Positions 8,833 through 17,405 of a DNA stretch of 64,000 nucleotides are shown here, in pieces. Each line of letters opens with the position of its first letter. Position 1 is the first letter of the stretch. Both the position numbers and the translations under genes were made by a program. The notes below the pieces were generated by a model. The model was not told where the DNA came from, did no database searches, and saw only the letters and a program-made list of their open reading frames with translations. Origin of the DNA: Planctomycetaceae bacterium (GTDB lineage Bacteria; Planctomycetota; Planctomycetia; Planctomycetales; Planctomycetaceae). The DNA lies in the NCBI GenBank assembly GCA_002726205.1, contig PBSL01000047.1, positions 1-64,000 of the forward strand, in the 5' to 3' direction.

Positions 8833-9747
8833 TCAGCCGTCGAGGAACTCCCGGCAGCGTTGCTCGGCCTGTTCGGGAGTCAGCGTGCCGTCATGCGCGA
8901 TCAGCCGCAAGCGACAGGCGAGTGTTTCTCCGGCCTCGAGCAGGTGGGCCTGTTGTCCCAGCGGGTTGACGTCGACGGTTCCCCAGTCGTGGAGACTCCA
9001 GGGTTGGCTTGCCGTCGCGGCGTCCCGGCAGATGACCAGGCCGGCGTGGTGGTCGGCAAGGGCTTCGCCGGTCAGGTGGATCCAGTGTCCTGTCTGTCCC
9101 CGGATCGCGCTGGTTCCGGTTCGGCCTTCCGAGTCGACCACCGATCCACCCGATCCCGGTCGCAGCGGCTCGATCACGCGAACACCGAAGTAGGCATGAC
9201 GGGTCGGTCCGATCCGCAGGTCCCACTGCGTCGGGGCAAGCTGTGAATGCAGGTCAATCGTGTGGCCGTCTTCAGCGGGGCAAATATCGACGGTCCGAGT
9301 TTCTTCGGCGATCACCCGGCCGTCCGCCGCGCCCCACTCGACCGGGCCGATCCAGTCGATGGTCTGGACCAGTTGCAGGTGATTCGCGGCCGGTTCAGCG
9401 TGCTGGATCGAGCGAGAGATGATACGGCCGGGGGCCCGGCCCTGGAACGTCTCGTTGATGTAGAAACTGTAGGTGGCTTCCTCGTAGAGATTCTCAGCGA
9501 ACGGCAGCAGCGCGGTGACGTGATCGGCTCCGATCCAGACCGAGTTGTGGTGCGGGTGATCTGTGGGCGTCTCGGTCGTCACCGGCAACCCCGCCGGCGT
9601 GCAGACGGGAAACAGGTAGGCGCGGTGGTCGTTCTGGCTGAAGCCCAGGACGGTTCGGTCGTTCCAGGTCACGCAGGTTCGCGGGGCCTTGTGGTAGGCT
9701 CCTCGCGGCAGGTCGATCTGTTCGGCCCGCACCGAAAATCCCGCCAT
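8833..9747 (-). CDS. DUF6807 (PmoA-like) family protein
   Basis: The protein has 304 residues from the ATG at 9747. The upstream extension of the frame overlaps the DUF1501 gene and was not used. TDHPHHNSVWIGADHV, EETRTVDICP and RIGPTRHAYFGVRV fit the DUF6807 family, often labelled PmoA only from a misleading name; nothing suggests methane oxidation. No leader is visible. It follows a DUF1501 gene by 16 nt on the same strand, with its ribosome binding site (GAGGCGG) inside the end of that gene, so the two are likely co-translated. Function unknown, probably glycan-related by context. Confidence 0.85.
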   Translation of the reverse strand: MAGFSVRAEQIDLPRGAYHKAPRTCVTWNDRTVLGFSQNDHRAYLFPVCTPAGLPVTTETPTDHPHHNSVWIGADHVTALLPFAENLYEEATYSFYINETFQGRAPGRIISRSIQHAEPAANHLQLVQTIDWIGPVEWGAADGRVIAEETRTVDICPAEDGHTIDLHSQLAPTQWDLRIGPTRHAYFGVRVIEPLRPGSGGSVVDSEGRTGTSAIRGQTGHWIHLTGEALADHHAGLVICRDAATASQPWSLHDWGTVDVNPLGQQAHLLEAGETLACRLRLIAHDGTLTPEQAEQRCREFLDG

Positions 9748-9763
9748 GGCGATCCGCCTCGAT

Positions 9764-11137
9764 TCAGGCGACCTCGTGGATCGGCTCGATGCCGGGAGTG
9801 ACCATGTACTGCGGAATCCCGGAGGCATCGAAGAAGCGAACCGAGGTCGAGTCGATGCCGACGTTCTTGTAGAGCGTGGCAAAGACTTCCTGGAACTTCA
9901 CGGGCCGGTCGACCGCGTGCTCTCCCTTGCGATTGGTCGATCCGATGACCTGGCCGGTCGCCATGTCGCCTCCGGCAAGCATGGCACAGGAAACGCGTGG
10001 CCAGTGATCGCGGCTGTTGTTCTTGTTGATCTTCGGTGTTCGCCCGAATTCTCCCCAGAGCACGATCGAAACGTCTCGGTCGAGACCACGTTCGTGCAGG
10101 TCAGTGACCAGGGCACTGAGTCCCTGGTCGAGCAATGGGAATTCCTGGCGGCTGCGCGGGAAGTTCAGTCCGTCGGAACCGTGCCAGTCCCAGCGGCTGT
10201 AGTTCATCGAGATCACCCGGGCGCCGGCTTCAATCAATCGACGGGCGATGCAGAAGTTCTGCACCATCTTGGGTGCTCCGTCCCGCTGGTAGGACTTGTT
10301 GTTGGTCCCGTAACGGGCCAGGACCCGCGGGTCTTCCTTGCTGAGATCCAGGGCATCGGCGAGTGTCGAGGTGGTCAGGATTCCCAGGGCCTGTCGGTGG
10401 TAGGCATCCATGGTCTCGATCAGCCCGCTGGAGTCCACGTCCCGGCGGAAGCGGTCGAAGGACGATCTCAGTCCCTCGCGATCTCGCAGACGTTCCAGCG
10501 AGATGCCCTTCAGGACCATGTTGTCGGACTTCTTGCCTGGCTGTTTCTCGACCAGTCTGAAGGGGGCGTTGGCGACACCCAGGAAGCCGCCGTGCTGGGT
10601 TTCACCCCACTCGCGATGGCCGGTCGGGTAGGTCAGCGATACGTTGGGAGGAACCGATTCGTTGACCCGGCCCTGGGCACGCGAGATCCAGGCGCCGAAG
10701 TTGGGGCGACCTTCGCGGGGTTGCAGTCCTCCCTTGCGCCAGCCGGTCATGCACTGGAAGGCATCGTGGCGACCGTCGGCGTCGCAGATCGAACGGACGG
10801 GGATGAACTTGTCCATCATCTGCGCCACGCGAGGAAACAACTCGCAGATCTCGATTCCCGGGACGTTGGTGGCGATCGGCCGAAAATCTCCACGGATTTC
10901 TTTTGGCGCTTCGGGTTTCAGGTCCCACAGATCGATGTGAGACGGTCCACCGGGCATGTAGATGTTGATGATCGCCCGGTGGTTGGAACCGGTTCCGGCC
11001 TGGGCGTCGGCCTCGAGCATCTGGGCCAGTGACAGGCCTCCACAGGCCATGCCGCCGATCTTCAGGAAACCGCGGCGTGAAACGCCGTCGCAGAAATTAT
11101 CGCGGTTGCGAGACGAGGAACCGAGAATGTTGAGCAT
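9764..11137 (-). CDS. DUF1501 protein (solo class) leading a pair with DUF6807
   Basis: The 457-residue protein has the Tat leader DGVSRRGFLKIGGMACGGLS, then INIYMPGGPSHIDLWDLKPE, DWHGSDGLNF, GEFGRTPKIN and SRDHW. The usual WDTH position reads WDWHGSDG, a divergence from the other solo members. The C-terminus ends FFDASGIPQYMVTPG, which differs from the GRP..DG.PI.EL ending of its paralogues. It lies 16 nt upstream of the DUF6807 gene, the only such pairing in the window. Confidence 0.93.
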   Translation of the reverse strand: MLNILGSSSRNRDNFCDGVSRRGFLKIGGMACGGLSLAQMLEADAQAGTGSNHRAIINIYMPGGPSHIDLWDLKPEAPKEIRGDFRPIATNVPGIEICELFPRVAQMMDKFIPVRSICDADGRHDAFQCMTGWRKGGLQPREGRPNFGAWISRAQGRVNESVPPNVSLTYPTGHREWGETQHGGFLGVANAPFRLVEKQPGKKSDNMVLKGISLERLRDREGLRSSFDRFRRDVDSSGLIETMDAYHRQALGILTTSTLADALDLSKEDPRVLARYGTNNKSYQRDGAPKMVQNFCIARRLIEAGARVISMNYSRWDWHGSDGLNFPRSRQEFPLLDQGLSALVTDLHERGLDRDVSIVLWGEFGRTPKINKNNSRDHWPRVSCAMLAGGDMATGQVIGSTNRKGEHAVDRPVKFQEVFATLYKNVGIDSTSVRFFDASGIPQYMVTPGIEPIHEVA

Positions 11138-11319
11138 GTTCCGATGTCCTGACGAGGAAACGACTTCAACCCGAACCGCCGAACTGTAAAGAATAGTATC
11201 GGTATTCGGCCAGCCTTTCTATCACGAAGACGCGGTTGGCGTGAGGGTTGGCGGCACGCCGCGGCTGTTTCTGGGGTTATTTCGATCCGGGTGGGCGGAA
11301 AAATCGGTGACGGCAGTTC

Positions 11320-12768
11320 TTAGAACAACTCGCGGATCGGCTCCCCGTCGATGACGATGTTGTTGGGCCGGCCACGGTTGTCCAGGTAGGTGGTGTCGAG
11401 TGGCACCTGCATGTGCCTGTAGATTGTTGCGGCCAGGTCGCCGGGGGTCACCGGGCGTTCCTTGATGTGTCCGCCGTCGTGTTCGCTGGCACCGATGACC
11501 TGGCCGTGTTCGAGGCCTCCGCCGGCCATCGACAGGCTGCTGATCGAGGTGTAGTGATTGCGTCCGTCGGTGCTTCCCTGGGTTCCCATGTTGGGCGTTC
11601 GACCGAACTCGCCCATCGCGATCACCAGGCAGTCCTCGAGCAGGCCATGGTCATCGAGATCACCGACGAGGGTGGTGATCAGGTGATCAAACAGCGGCAG
11701 CAGGGGACCGAGTCCCTTGGAGATTCCGCCGTAGGGCGGGATGTTGTCACCGTGAGTGTCCCAGGTGCCCGAGGCGGTGTGGTAGCTGAGGTCGAGCGTG
11801 ACGAAACTGACACCGGCCTGGATCAACCGTCGCGCCAGCAGCGTTTGCTGGCACCAGAGATGCTTGCCAAAGCGCTGGCGAACCTTCTCGGGTTCGAGGT
11901 TGATATCAAGTGCCTTGCGGGCCCGCTGGCCCAGCACCATCTCGACGGCTTTTTGCTGGTACGCGTCCAGGGCGTTCATCGATCCCGATTGGTCGAGGTC
12001 GCGACGGAGCCGGTCGAACTGGTCGGCCAGCGACTGCCGGTTTCTGAGCCGGTCGGACGTCAGCCCGGTGGGGATCTGCAGCAGGTTGGCCCCGCTGACC
12101 TGTCCGGTGTCGACGCCGACCTTCGTGTAGACGGGCAGACGGGTGGCGAGGTTGGCGACGAACGGGTCGTATTGCTTGCCCAGGTAACCGGCGAAGGCCA
12201 GGTGCGAGCGGGATCGCATGAAGGTCGCATAGGCCGGCATGCTGGGGTGGTTGGGACCGTGGAATTTCGAGACCACCGAGCCGATGGCCGGGTAGAGACG
12301 TCCCTTGGGGTTGGTCCGTGGGGCCGCTGCCCGGTTGCCCGTCTGCAAGACCATGTTCGGTTCGTGGCTGCTTTTCTTTGGGTCAACCGAGCGGATGATC
12401 GTGAACTTGTCGAGCATCGCGGCCTGCTTGGGCAGGTGCTCACAGATGATCACGCCCGGCTGCGCCGTCTGGGTCACCCCGAAAGGGCCGCGATTGTTGA
12501 AGGGCCGATCGGGCTTGGGATCCCAGGTGTCGATATGGCTGGGGCCACCGGCCATCCACAGCAGGATCACGCTCTTGCCCGTGCCAATCGCCTGTCCGTT
12601 TTCCACGGCCTCGGCGCGGGACTGCAGCAGCCCCGGCAGGCTCAGGCCGGCCATGCCTGCCAGCGACGCTTTCAGCATGCTGCGGCGGTTGTTGATCACC
12701 AGGCCCTCGCGGACCCGTGGGTTCAACCCGGTGAAGGCATGGTCGTGGCTGTGAACGGGATCGTGCAT
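11320..12768 (-). CDS. DUF1501 protein with variant GRNHY motif
   Basis: The protein has 482 residues from the ATG at 12768. A Tat-like core (NNRRSMLKASLAGMAG) begins only at residue 26, unusually far in. A GTG at 12699 with GAGGG just upstream is an alternative start that would place the twin arginine at the N-terminus. The usual RDHW motif reads GRNHY here (Asp to Asn), and TPKIN reads TPNMG, while WDTHGDN and GEFGRTP are kept. It ends TTYLDNRGRPNNIVIDGEP. A near-consensus promoter sits immediately upstream. Confidence 0.92.
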   Translation of the reverse strand: MHDPVHSHDHAFTGLNPRVREGLVINNRRSMLKASLAGMAGLSLPGLLQSRAEAVENGQAIGTGKSVILLWMAGGPSHIDTWDPKPDRPFNNRGPFGVTQTAQPGVIICEHLPKQAAMLDKFTIIRSVDPKKSSHEPNMVLQTGNRAAAPRTNPKGRLYPAIGSVVSKFHGPNHPSMPAYATFMRSRSHLAFAGYLGKQYDPFVANLATRLPVYTKVGVDTGQVSGANLLQIPTGLTSDRLRNRQSLADQFDRLRRDLDQSGSMNALDAYQQKAVEMVLGQRARKALDINLEPEKVRQRFGKHLWCQQTLLARRLIQAGVSFVTLDLSYHTASGTWDTHGDNIPPYGGISKGLGPLLPLFDHLITTLVGDLDDHGLLEDCLVIAMGEFGRTPNMGTQGSTDGRNHYTSISSLSMAGGGLEHGQVIGASEHDGGHIKERPVTPGDLAATIYRHMQVPLDTTYLDNRGRPNNIVIDGEPIRELF

Positions 12769-12776
12769 GGGAGTTG

Positions 12777-12806
12777 ATTATAACATCGGGTCCCCGATCG
12801 TGTCAG
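12777..12806 (-). promoter_or_regulatory. Near-consensus sigma-70-type promoter; implies a leaderless mRNA or a later start
   Basis: On the minus strand a -35 CTGACA (12801-12806), an 18-bp spacer and a consensus TATAAT (12777-12782) preceded by TGT form the best promoter seen in the window. The expected transcription start (about 12770) is only two or three nucleotides from the ATG at 12768. Either the mRNA is nearly leaderless or translation begins at the GTG at 12699. Confidence 0.6.
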
Positions 12807-12924
12807 CTTGTGTCCGCCTGGAACGCGGACCGGTGTTTCCGATCGGGCCGGATCCGCCGGTCGCCTGCTTTCGGCGAGGTGGTGGTGATAGACTGCTGGT
12901 TTCCCAACCCGATGGACCCGCACG

Positions 12925-13878
12925 ATGGATCAACAGCAACTTCGGCAGCGGCTGCAGGGATGCTATGTCACGATTCCCACGCTTTTCGAGGACGACGATC
13001 TTGCGGTGAACCTGCCCGGGATTGGCCGGCACGTCGAGTTCCTGCTGGCGGGAGGATTGCAGGAAGGCACCGGCATCATCCTCTCGGGTGGCGGTGCCGG
13101 TGATTTTTCGACGATGACGATTGCCGAACGGTTGGAGGTGGCTCGGACGGTTGTCGAGGCGGCTGCCGGGCGGATTCCGGTGACCGTCGGAGCCCAGACG
13201 ACCAGCACAGCCGAACTGGTGGAACTGGCCCGGGCCGCCCAGGCGATGGGAGCCGATTACATCCAGGTCTCGCCGCCGTTTTATTTCTCGCACACCGAGG
13301 ATGACTTCTTCGAGTACATCCAGGCGGCGTCGCAGGCGGCTCCGGAGATCGGGCTGATTGTCTACAACACCTACTGGACCAGCATGGGGGTTTCGCATGG
13401 CATGGTCGAGCGATTGATCGAGCTGCCGAACATGGCAGGGCTGAAATGGAGCAGCCCCGGGAATGACTTTTTCGGGTTCGAGCGGGTTGTCGAGGAGTTT
13501 GCCGGGCAGGTGGCGATCATCGACAACCAGCTGAAATTCGTCACCAGCCACATGCTCGGCGCCCGTTCGATCGAGCTGCATATCTGCAACCACTGGCCCG
13601 AGTGGGGTGTGGGGTTGTGGGGACTGCTTGAAGCGGGTTCCTACTCCGAGGCACACCACGGATTGATGGAGGTCGTTGCACCCTATTACCGCCTGTGGGC
13701 CGAGATGGAGAAATTCACCAGCGGTGACGGCTATCTCGACAAGCTTTGCATGGAACTGGTGGGGCTGGATTCCAGCCGTTGCCGCCCGCCGACCCGTGAC
13801 GTCCGCGAGCGGTTTCGCGAGACGACCCGGCAGATGCTGATCGACTGTGGGACGCCCAACGTGGCCGATCGGGTGTGA
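12925..13878 (+). CDS. DapA/NanA-type class I aldolase family protein
   Basis: The 317-residue TIM-barrel protein of the dihydrodipicolinate synthase/N-acetylneuraminate lyase family has no leader. The Schiff-base lysine is seen in MAGLKWSSPG and the family tyrosine in LIVYNTYW. The GTTGE-type loop reads GGGAGDF, so the classical threonines and glutamate are changed and the true substrate is unlikely to be dihydrodipicolinate. It lies 4 nt upstream of a Na+/solute symporter and just before a hydrolase, so it probably cleaves or forms an imported sugar acid. An extended -10-like TG-A-TAGACT occurs at 12886-12894. Confidence 0.88.
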   Translation: MDQQQLRQRLQGCYVTIPTLFEDDDLAVNLPGIGRHVEFLLAGGLQEGTGIILSGGGAGDFSTMTIAERLEVARTVVEAAAGRIPVTVGAQTTSTAELVELARAAQAMGADYIQVSPPFYFSHTEDDFFEYIQAASQAAPEIGLIVYNTYWTSMGVSHGMVERLIELPNMAGLKWSSPGNDFFGFERVVEEFAGQVAIIDNQLKFVTSHMLGARSIELHICNHWPEWGVGLWGLLEAGSYSEAHHGLMEVVAPYYRLWAEMEKFTSGDGYLDKLCMELVGLDSSRCRPPTRDVRERFRETTRQMLIDCGTPNVADRV

Positions 13879-13882
13879 GGTG

Positions 13883-15547
13883 ATGAGCGGGTCACTGCAC
13901 GGGATCGACATGGCGATCGTGGCGGGGTATCTCGTCGTGTCGCTGGGCCTGGGGTTGGCGTTGCGCCGTCAATCAAGCCGGGACGAGTTCCTGACGGCAG
14001 GGCGGTCGATGGGCCGGATCACGGTGGGACTCAGCGTGATGGCCACGCTGTTTTCGGCCAACAGCTTCGTGATGTTTCCGTCGACGGCCTACGGCAGCAG
14101 CCTGCGGATCCTGATGGCCGTGGTGGCGTTCTGGTCCACCATTCCGCTGGTGGTCTGGGTTTTCATTCCCGTCTATTCGCGGCTGAACTGTGATACCGCC
14201 TACGAGTACCTCGAGCACAGGTTCCACGTTGCCGTGCGCTGCCTGGCCAGCGGGCTGTTCGTGATCCTGCGGATCGGCTGGATGGCCGCAGCGACCTTTG
14301 CGGCCTCGGTGGCGATCTCGGGAATTTCGGGTTTGAACCAGTACGCGGTGATCGTGGGCCTGGGAACCGTTGCCGTCGTCTACACGATGTTTGGTGGTCT
14401 CCGCGCCGTGATGTGGACCGACGTGATCCAGTTCTTTGTCTTCTTCGGCACGATCCTGTTTGCCGCCGGGTTGCTTGTCGCCGGAACCGAGGGCGGGGTC
14501 ACCCGGATCGTCGATACCTATTTCCAGGATCGCGAGCGGATGCTGTTTGATTTCCGGCTGGATCCGACGATCCAGTTCGGGACGATCGCGATCCTGGTCG
14601 GCAGTTTCCTGGAGGGGCTGTCGGCCTACGGAGCCGACCAGGTGGCCGTCCAGCGTTTCATTGCCGCCCGGGACACCCGGACATCACAGGTCGGGTTCGT
14701 GATCGCGCAACTGGCGACACTGATCGTGGTGCCCGGCCTGCTGGCGATCGGGATGGGCCTGTTCGCCTACTTTCATCACCATCCCGCCGAACTGGCCGGG
14801 GTGGTCGGCGACACGATCCGGGAATCGGGGAGCGAGACCGTCCGGGAGGTTCGGGATCGTGTCGAGGCGACCGCGGGAGGGGCGGGCCGGGACGAGGTCA
14901 CCGCGTACTACGAGTCCCGTCCCCGGCAATTGCACTCCGACGTGGTTGCCCTGGGCCTGAGCGACCAGGCGATGTCGCAGTTCGTACGATTGAGGTTTCC
15001 ACCCGGGGTGGTCGGCCTGCTGGTGGCGGCACTGATGGCCGCGACGATGTCGAGCATCGATTCGGGGATCCACTCGATCACCACCGCATTGATCGTTGAT
15101 TTTCGTGACCGGTTGCGACCCGGTTGGCGACCCAGGACTCAGGCCGGCGAGATGTTGACGGCGCGGGCGATGGTGGTTGTCATCGGCGTGATTTCCATCG
15201 TGCTGGCCTGTTTTGTCGGGGAGTTGGGCGATGTGTTTACCGTGGCCAAGAAGACCGTCGGGGCCTTCGCCGCCCCGTTGCTGGCGGTGTTCGTGCTGGG
15301 CCTGTTCATTCCGTGGGCAACACCGACGGGGGTCTTCTTCGGGACCTTCGCTGGCGCCACGTTGACGGTGCTGTTCACCTTTTCGGACGCCTTCGCCGAG
15401 TGGTTCTCGATGTGGGTCTTTGTCGTCGGTTTCGCGAGTTCTCTGGTATTCTCGTTGGCACTGAGCCTGCTGCCCGGATTGAAGCGGATGCCTCAACCCC
15501 CATCACCGCCGACGTTCTGGAAGGTGATTCGCGGAGACGATTCCTGA
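13883..15547 (+). CDS. Sodium:solute symporter (SSS family)
   Basis: The 554-residue polytopic membrane protein is called from the ATG at 13883, 4 nt after the aldolase stop; its GAGG overlaps that stop codon, suggesting translational coupling. SSS marks include the N-terminal GIDMAIVAGYLVVSLGLGLA, SANSFVMFPSTAYG, GLRAVMWTDVIQ and MAATMSSIDSGIHSI. A hydrophilic stretch of about 60 residues (from about residue 300 to 365, around TVREVRDRVEATAGGAGRDE) enlarges one loop beyond what is usual. By context it imports the substrate of the neighbouring aldolase and hydrolase. Confidence 0.92.
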   Translation: MSGSLHGIDMAIVAGYLVVSLGLGLALRRQSSRDEFLTAGRSMGRITVGLSVMATLFSANSFVMFPSTAYGSSLRILMAVVAFWSTIPLVVWVFIPVYSRLNCDTAYEYLEHRFHVAVRCLASGLFVILRIGWMAAATFAASVAISGISGLNQYAVIVGLGTVAVVYTMFGGLRAVMWTDVIQFFVFFGTILFAAGLLVAGTEGGVTRIVDTYFQDRERMLFDFRLDPTIQFGTIAILVGSFLEGLSAYGADQVAVQRFIAARDTRTSQVGFVIAQLATLIVVPGLLAIGMGLFAYFHHHPAELAGVVGDTIRESGSETVREVRDRVEATAGGAGRDEVTAYYESRPRQLHSDVVALGLSDQAMSQFVRLRFPPGVVGLLVAALMAATMSSIDSGIHSITTALIVDFRDRLRPGWRPRTQAGEMLTARAMVVVIGVISIVLACFVGELGDVFTVAKKTVGAFAAPLLAVFVLGLFIPWATPTGVFFGTFAGATLTVLFTFSDAFAEWFSMWVFVVGFASSLVFSLALSLLPGLKRMPQPPSPPTFWKVIRGDDS

Positions 15548-15575
15548 TTCCGACAACCAAGAAGAGAGAATCCCG

Positions 15576-16694
15576 ATGACACGCTTTGCGACCCGGATCC
15601 CGCTGGCCGGCCTCGTATTGGTCTCCTGCCTGTTGACTGTTCGGATCGGTGACGCGGCCGACAGGCAGCGGCTCGATCCCGACAACCTGTTGCTGTTTCG
15701 CGATGCCGGGAAAACAGTCCACCCAGTCAAGACCGCCGCCGACTGGGAGAAGCGTCGTGCCGAGATCATTGCCGGGATGCGGGCGGTGATGGGACCGTTT
15801 CCCGGCAACGATCGACGCGGTCGGCTGGATCTGAAAGTCATCGAGGACGTCGACGCGGGGGCGTTCCGGCGGCAACTGATCACTTATCAAAGCGACGGGG
15901 ACATTCCGACCCCCGCCTACCTGTGTATTCCCAAGGACGTTCTGGCGGGGAAACGCAAGGCCGCGGCCGTGCTCTGCCTGCATCCGACCGACAGTACCCA
16001 TGGGCACAAGGTGGTCATGGGCCTGGGAGGCCGCAAGGGCCGGGCTTATGGGAAGGAGCTGGCCGAGCGGGGCTATGTCACACTGTCGCCCTCGTATCCG
16101 CACCTGGCCGCGTATTACCCCAACCTCGGTGGCCAGGGTTTCATCAGCGGCACGATGAAGGCCATCTGGGACAACTCGCGTGGACTCGATCTACTGACCT
16201 CGCTTGACCTCGTCGATGCCCGCAGGGGGTTTGGAGCCATCGGCCATTCCCTGGGTGGACACAACGCGATCTACACCGCGGTTCTCGACAAGCGGATCAC
16301 GGTCGTGGCCAGCAGTTGTGGATTCGACTCCTACCAGGATTACTACGGCGGCGCCGAACGGGTCTGGTACTTCGGCAAGGGCTGGTGCCAGATTCGCTAC
16401 ATGCCCCGGCTCTCCGACTATCGCGGCAAGCTCAAGACGATCCCCTACGACTTCCAGGAACTGCTCGGCGCGCTGGCGCCTCGACCATTGTTCGTGAACT
16501 CGCCTCTGGGAGACGGGAACTTTCGTCACCAGAGCGTCGATCGCTGTGCAAAAGCGGCCCGTCCGATCTACCGGCTCCTGGGAGCCAAGAAACGACTGGT
16601 GATTCGTCACCCGGATTGCGGGCACGATTTTCCCCCGGAGATGCGGGAAGAAGCCTACCGGACGATCGACTCGGTACTCCGCTCGGGCAACTGA
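15576..16694 (+). CDS. Secreted alpha/beta-hydrolase, acetyl-xylan-esterase/dienelactone-hydrolase type
   Basis: The 372-residue protein has a signal peptide (IPLAGLVLVSCLLTVRIGDA). The fold is shown by LCLHPTDSTHG, the nucleophile elbow GAIGHSLGGHNA and the C-terminal RHPDCGHDFP histidine. The N-terminal region with KRRAEIIAGMRAVMGPFP is shared by planctomycete acetyl-xylan-esterase-like proteins. It starts 28 nt after the symporter, on the same strand, so it is probably the third gene of the aldolase-symporter-hydrolase unit, freeing a substrate outside the cytoplasm for import. Confidence 0.88.
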   Translation: MTRFATRIPLAGLVLVSCLLTVRIGDAADRQRLDPDNLLLFRDAGKTVHPVKTAADWEKRRAEIIAGMRAVMGPFPGNDRRGRLDLKVIEDVDAGAFRRQLITYQSDGDIPTPAYLCIPKDVLAGKRKAAAVLCLHPTDSTHGHKVVMGLGGRKGRAYGKELAERGYVTLSPSYPHLAAYYPNLGGQGFISGTMKAIWDNSRGLDLLTSLDLVDARRGFGAIGHSLGGHNAIYTAVLDKRITVVASSCGFDSYQDYYGGAERVWYFGKGWCQIRYMPRLSDYRGKLKTIPYDFQELLGALAPRPLFVNSPLGDGNFRHQSVDRCAKAARPIYRLLGAKKRLVIRHPDCGHDFPPEMREEAYRTIDSVLRSGN

Positions 16695-16883
16695 TCGTTC
16701 CGGCCGGGAATTCCACAGGCCTGGTCTTGTTTGCCGTTGACTTTGGTGACCCGGGGAACGCTTCAATGGTCAACACAGCGGCAATTCTTACCACGAAGCT
16801 CAGGAGGAGCCGGGCCACGGTCAGTCGTCCGCAGACCGAGTGACAGGAACAGACTGCCGCAGCCTGACCCCGGGAGGGGGCGG

Positions 16884-17396
16884 ATGTCGGGACGGCAAGG
16901 GAATGTCAGAATGGACTGGTCATTGGAGTTCGAGGAGGCGTTGGAGTCACGCGGTGATGTGACCGTTTCGGCCGAGGAAGATACCAGCGACTGGGTATTT
17001 GACGACGAGAACGGCGATGCCCTGGCATCGGATGGGATCACATGGGGACCAGGACCGTCGGCAGCGACTGTTCTGGACCTCTCGAGGTCTCTTGCCACGG
17101 CCTTCCTGGTCGCCGACATCGGGATTCGGTTGATCTGCCTGCAACGGGAACTGGAGACCGCGGAACCGTGTGAGGGGTGGGGCGAGTCGATCCAACGCTA
17201 TTACGACACGTTGTGTCATTCGGTCGAGCAGGATGACCGCTGGCGGGTCGAAAACGCGATGGACTGCCTCAGGGAACGCCTCGACGTGGTCGTCGCCACC
17301 AATCGCGGCTGTGCAGGGGCGGTTGCCGAGATCGAGACCTTCTTCCGGCGATTGCGGGGGCGGTGCCTGCAGGCGACCGGGTGCCGGGCGAAGTGA
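16884..17396 (+). CDS. Hypothetical acidic protein
   Basis: I do not recognise this 170-residue protein. The ATG at 16884 follows a strong GGGAGGGGG; the frame is open back to 16731, but without a good start. The N-terminal half is acidic (for example EEDTSDWVFDDENGDAL). The C-terminal half looks helical with cysteines (DIGIRLICLQRELETAEPC, GCAGAVAEIETFFRRLRG). There is no leader or membrane segment. It stands alone, 189 nt after the hydrolase and converging on a DUF1501 gene 9 nt away. It could be lineage-specific. Confidence 0.6.
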   Translation: MSGRQGNVRMDWSLEFEEALESRGDVTVSAEEDTSDWVFDDENGDALASDGITWGPGPSAATVLDLSRSLATAFLVADIGIRLICLQRELETAEPCEGWGESIQRYYDTLCHSVEQDDRWRVENAMDCLRERLDVVVATNRGCAGAVAEIETFFRRLRGRCLQATGCRAK

Positions 17397-17405
17397 GCCG
17401 GGGGA

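Noticed and set aside
8833-9747. Methane monooxygenase subunit PmoA
   Set aside because: The family name is a historical mislabel (DUF6807); the protein has no membrane segments and no copper-site residues of particulate methane monooxygenase.
9746-12777. Long plus-strand frames (428 and 454 codons) opposite two DUF1501 genes
   Set aside because: Both are mirror frames of clear minus-strand DUF1501 genes and show no leader or motif.
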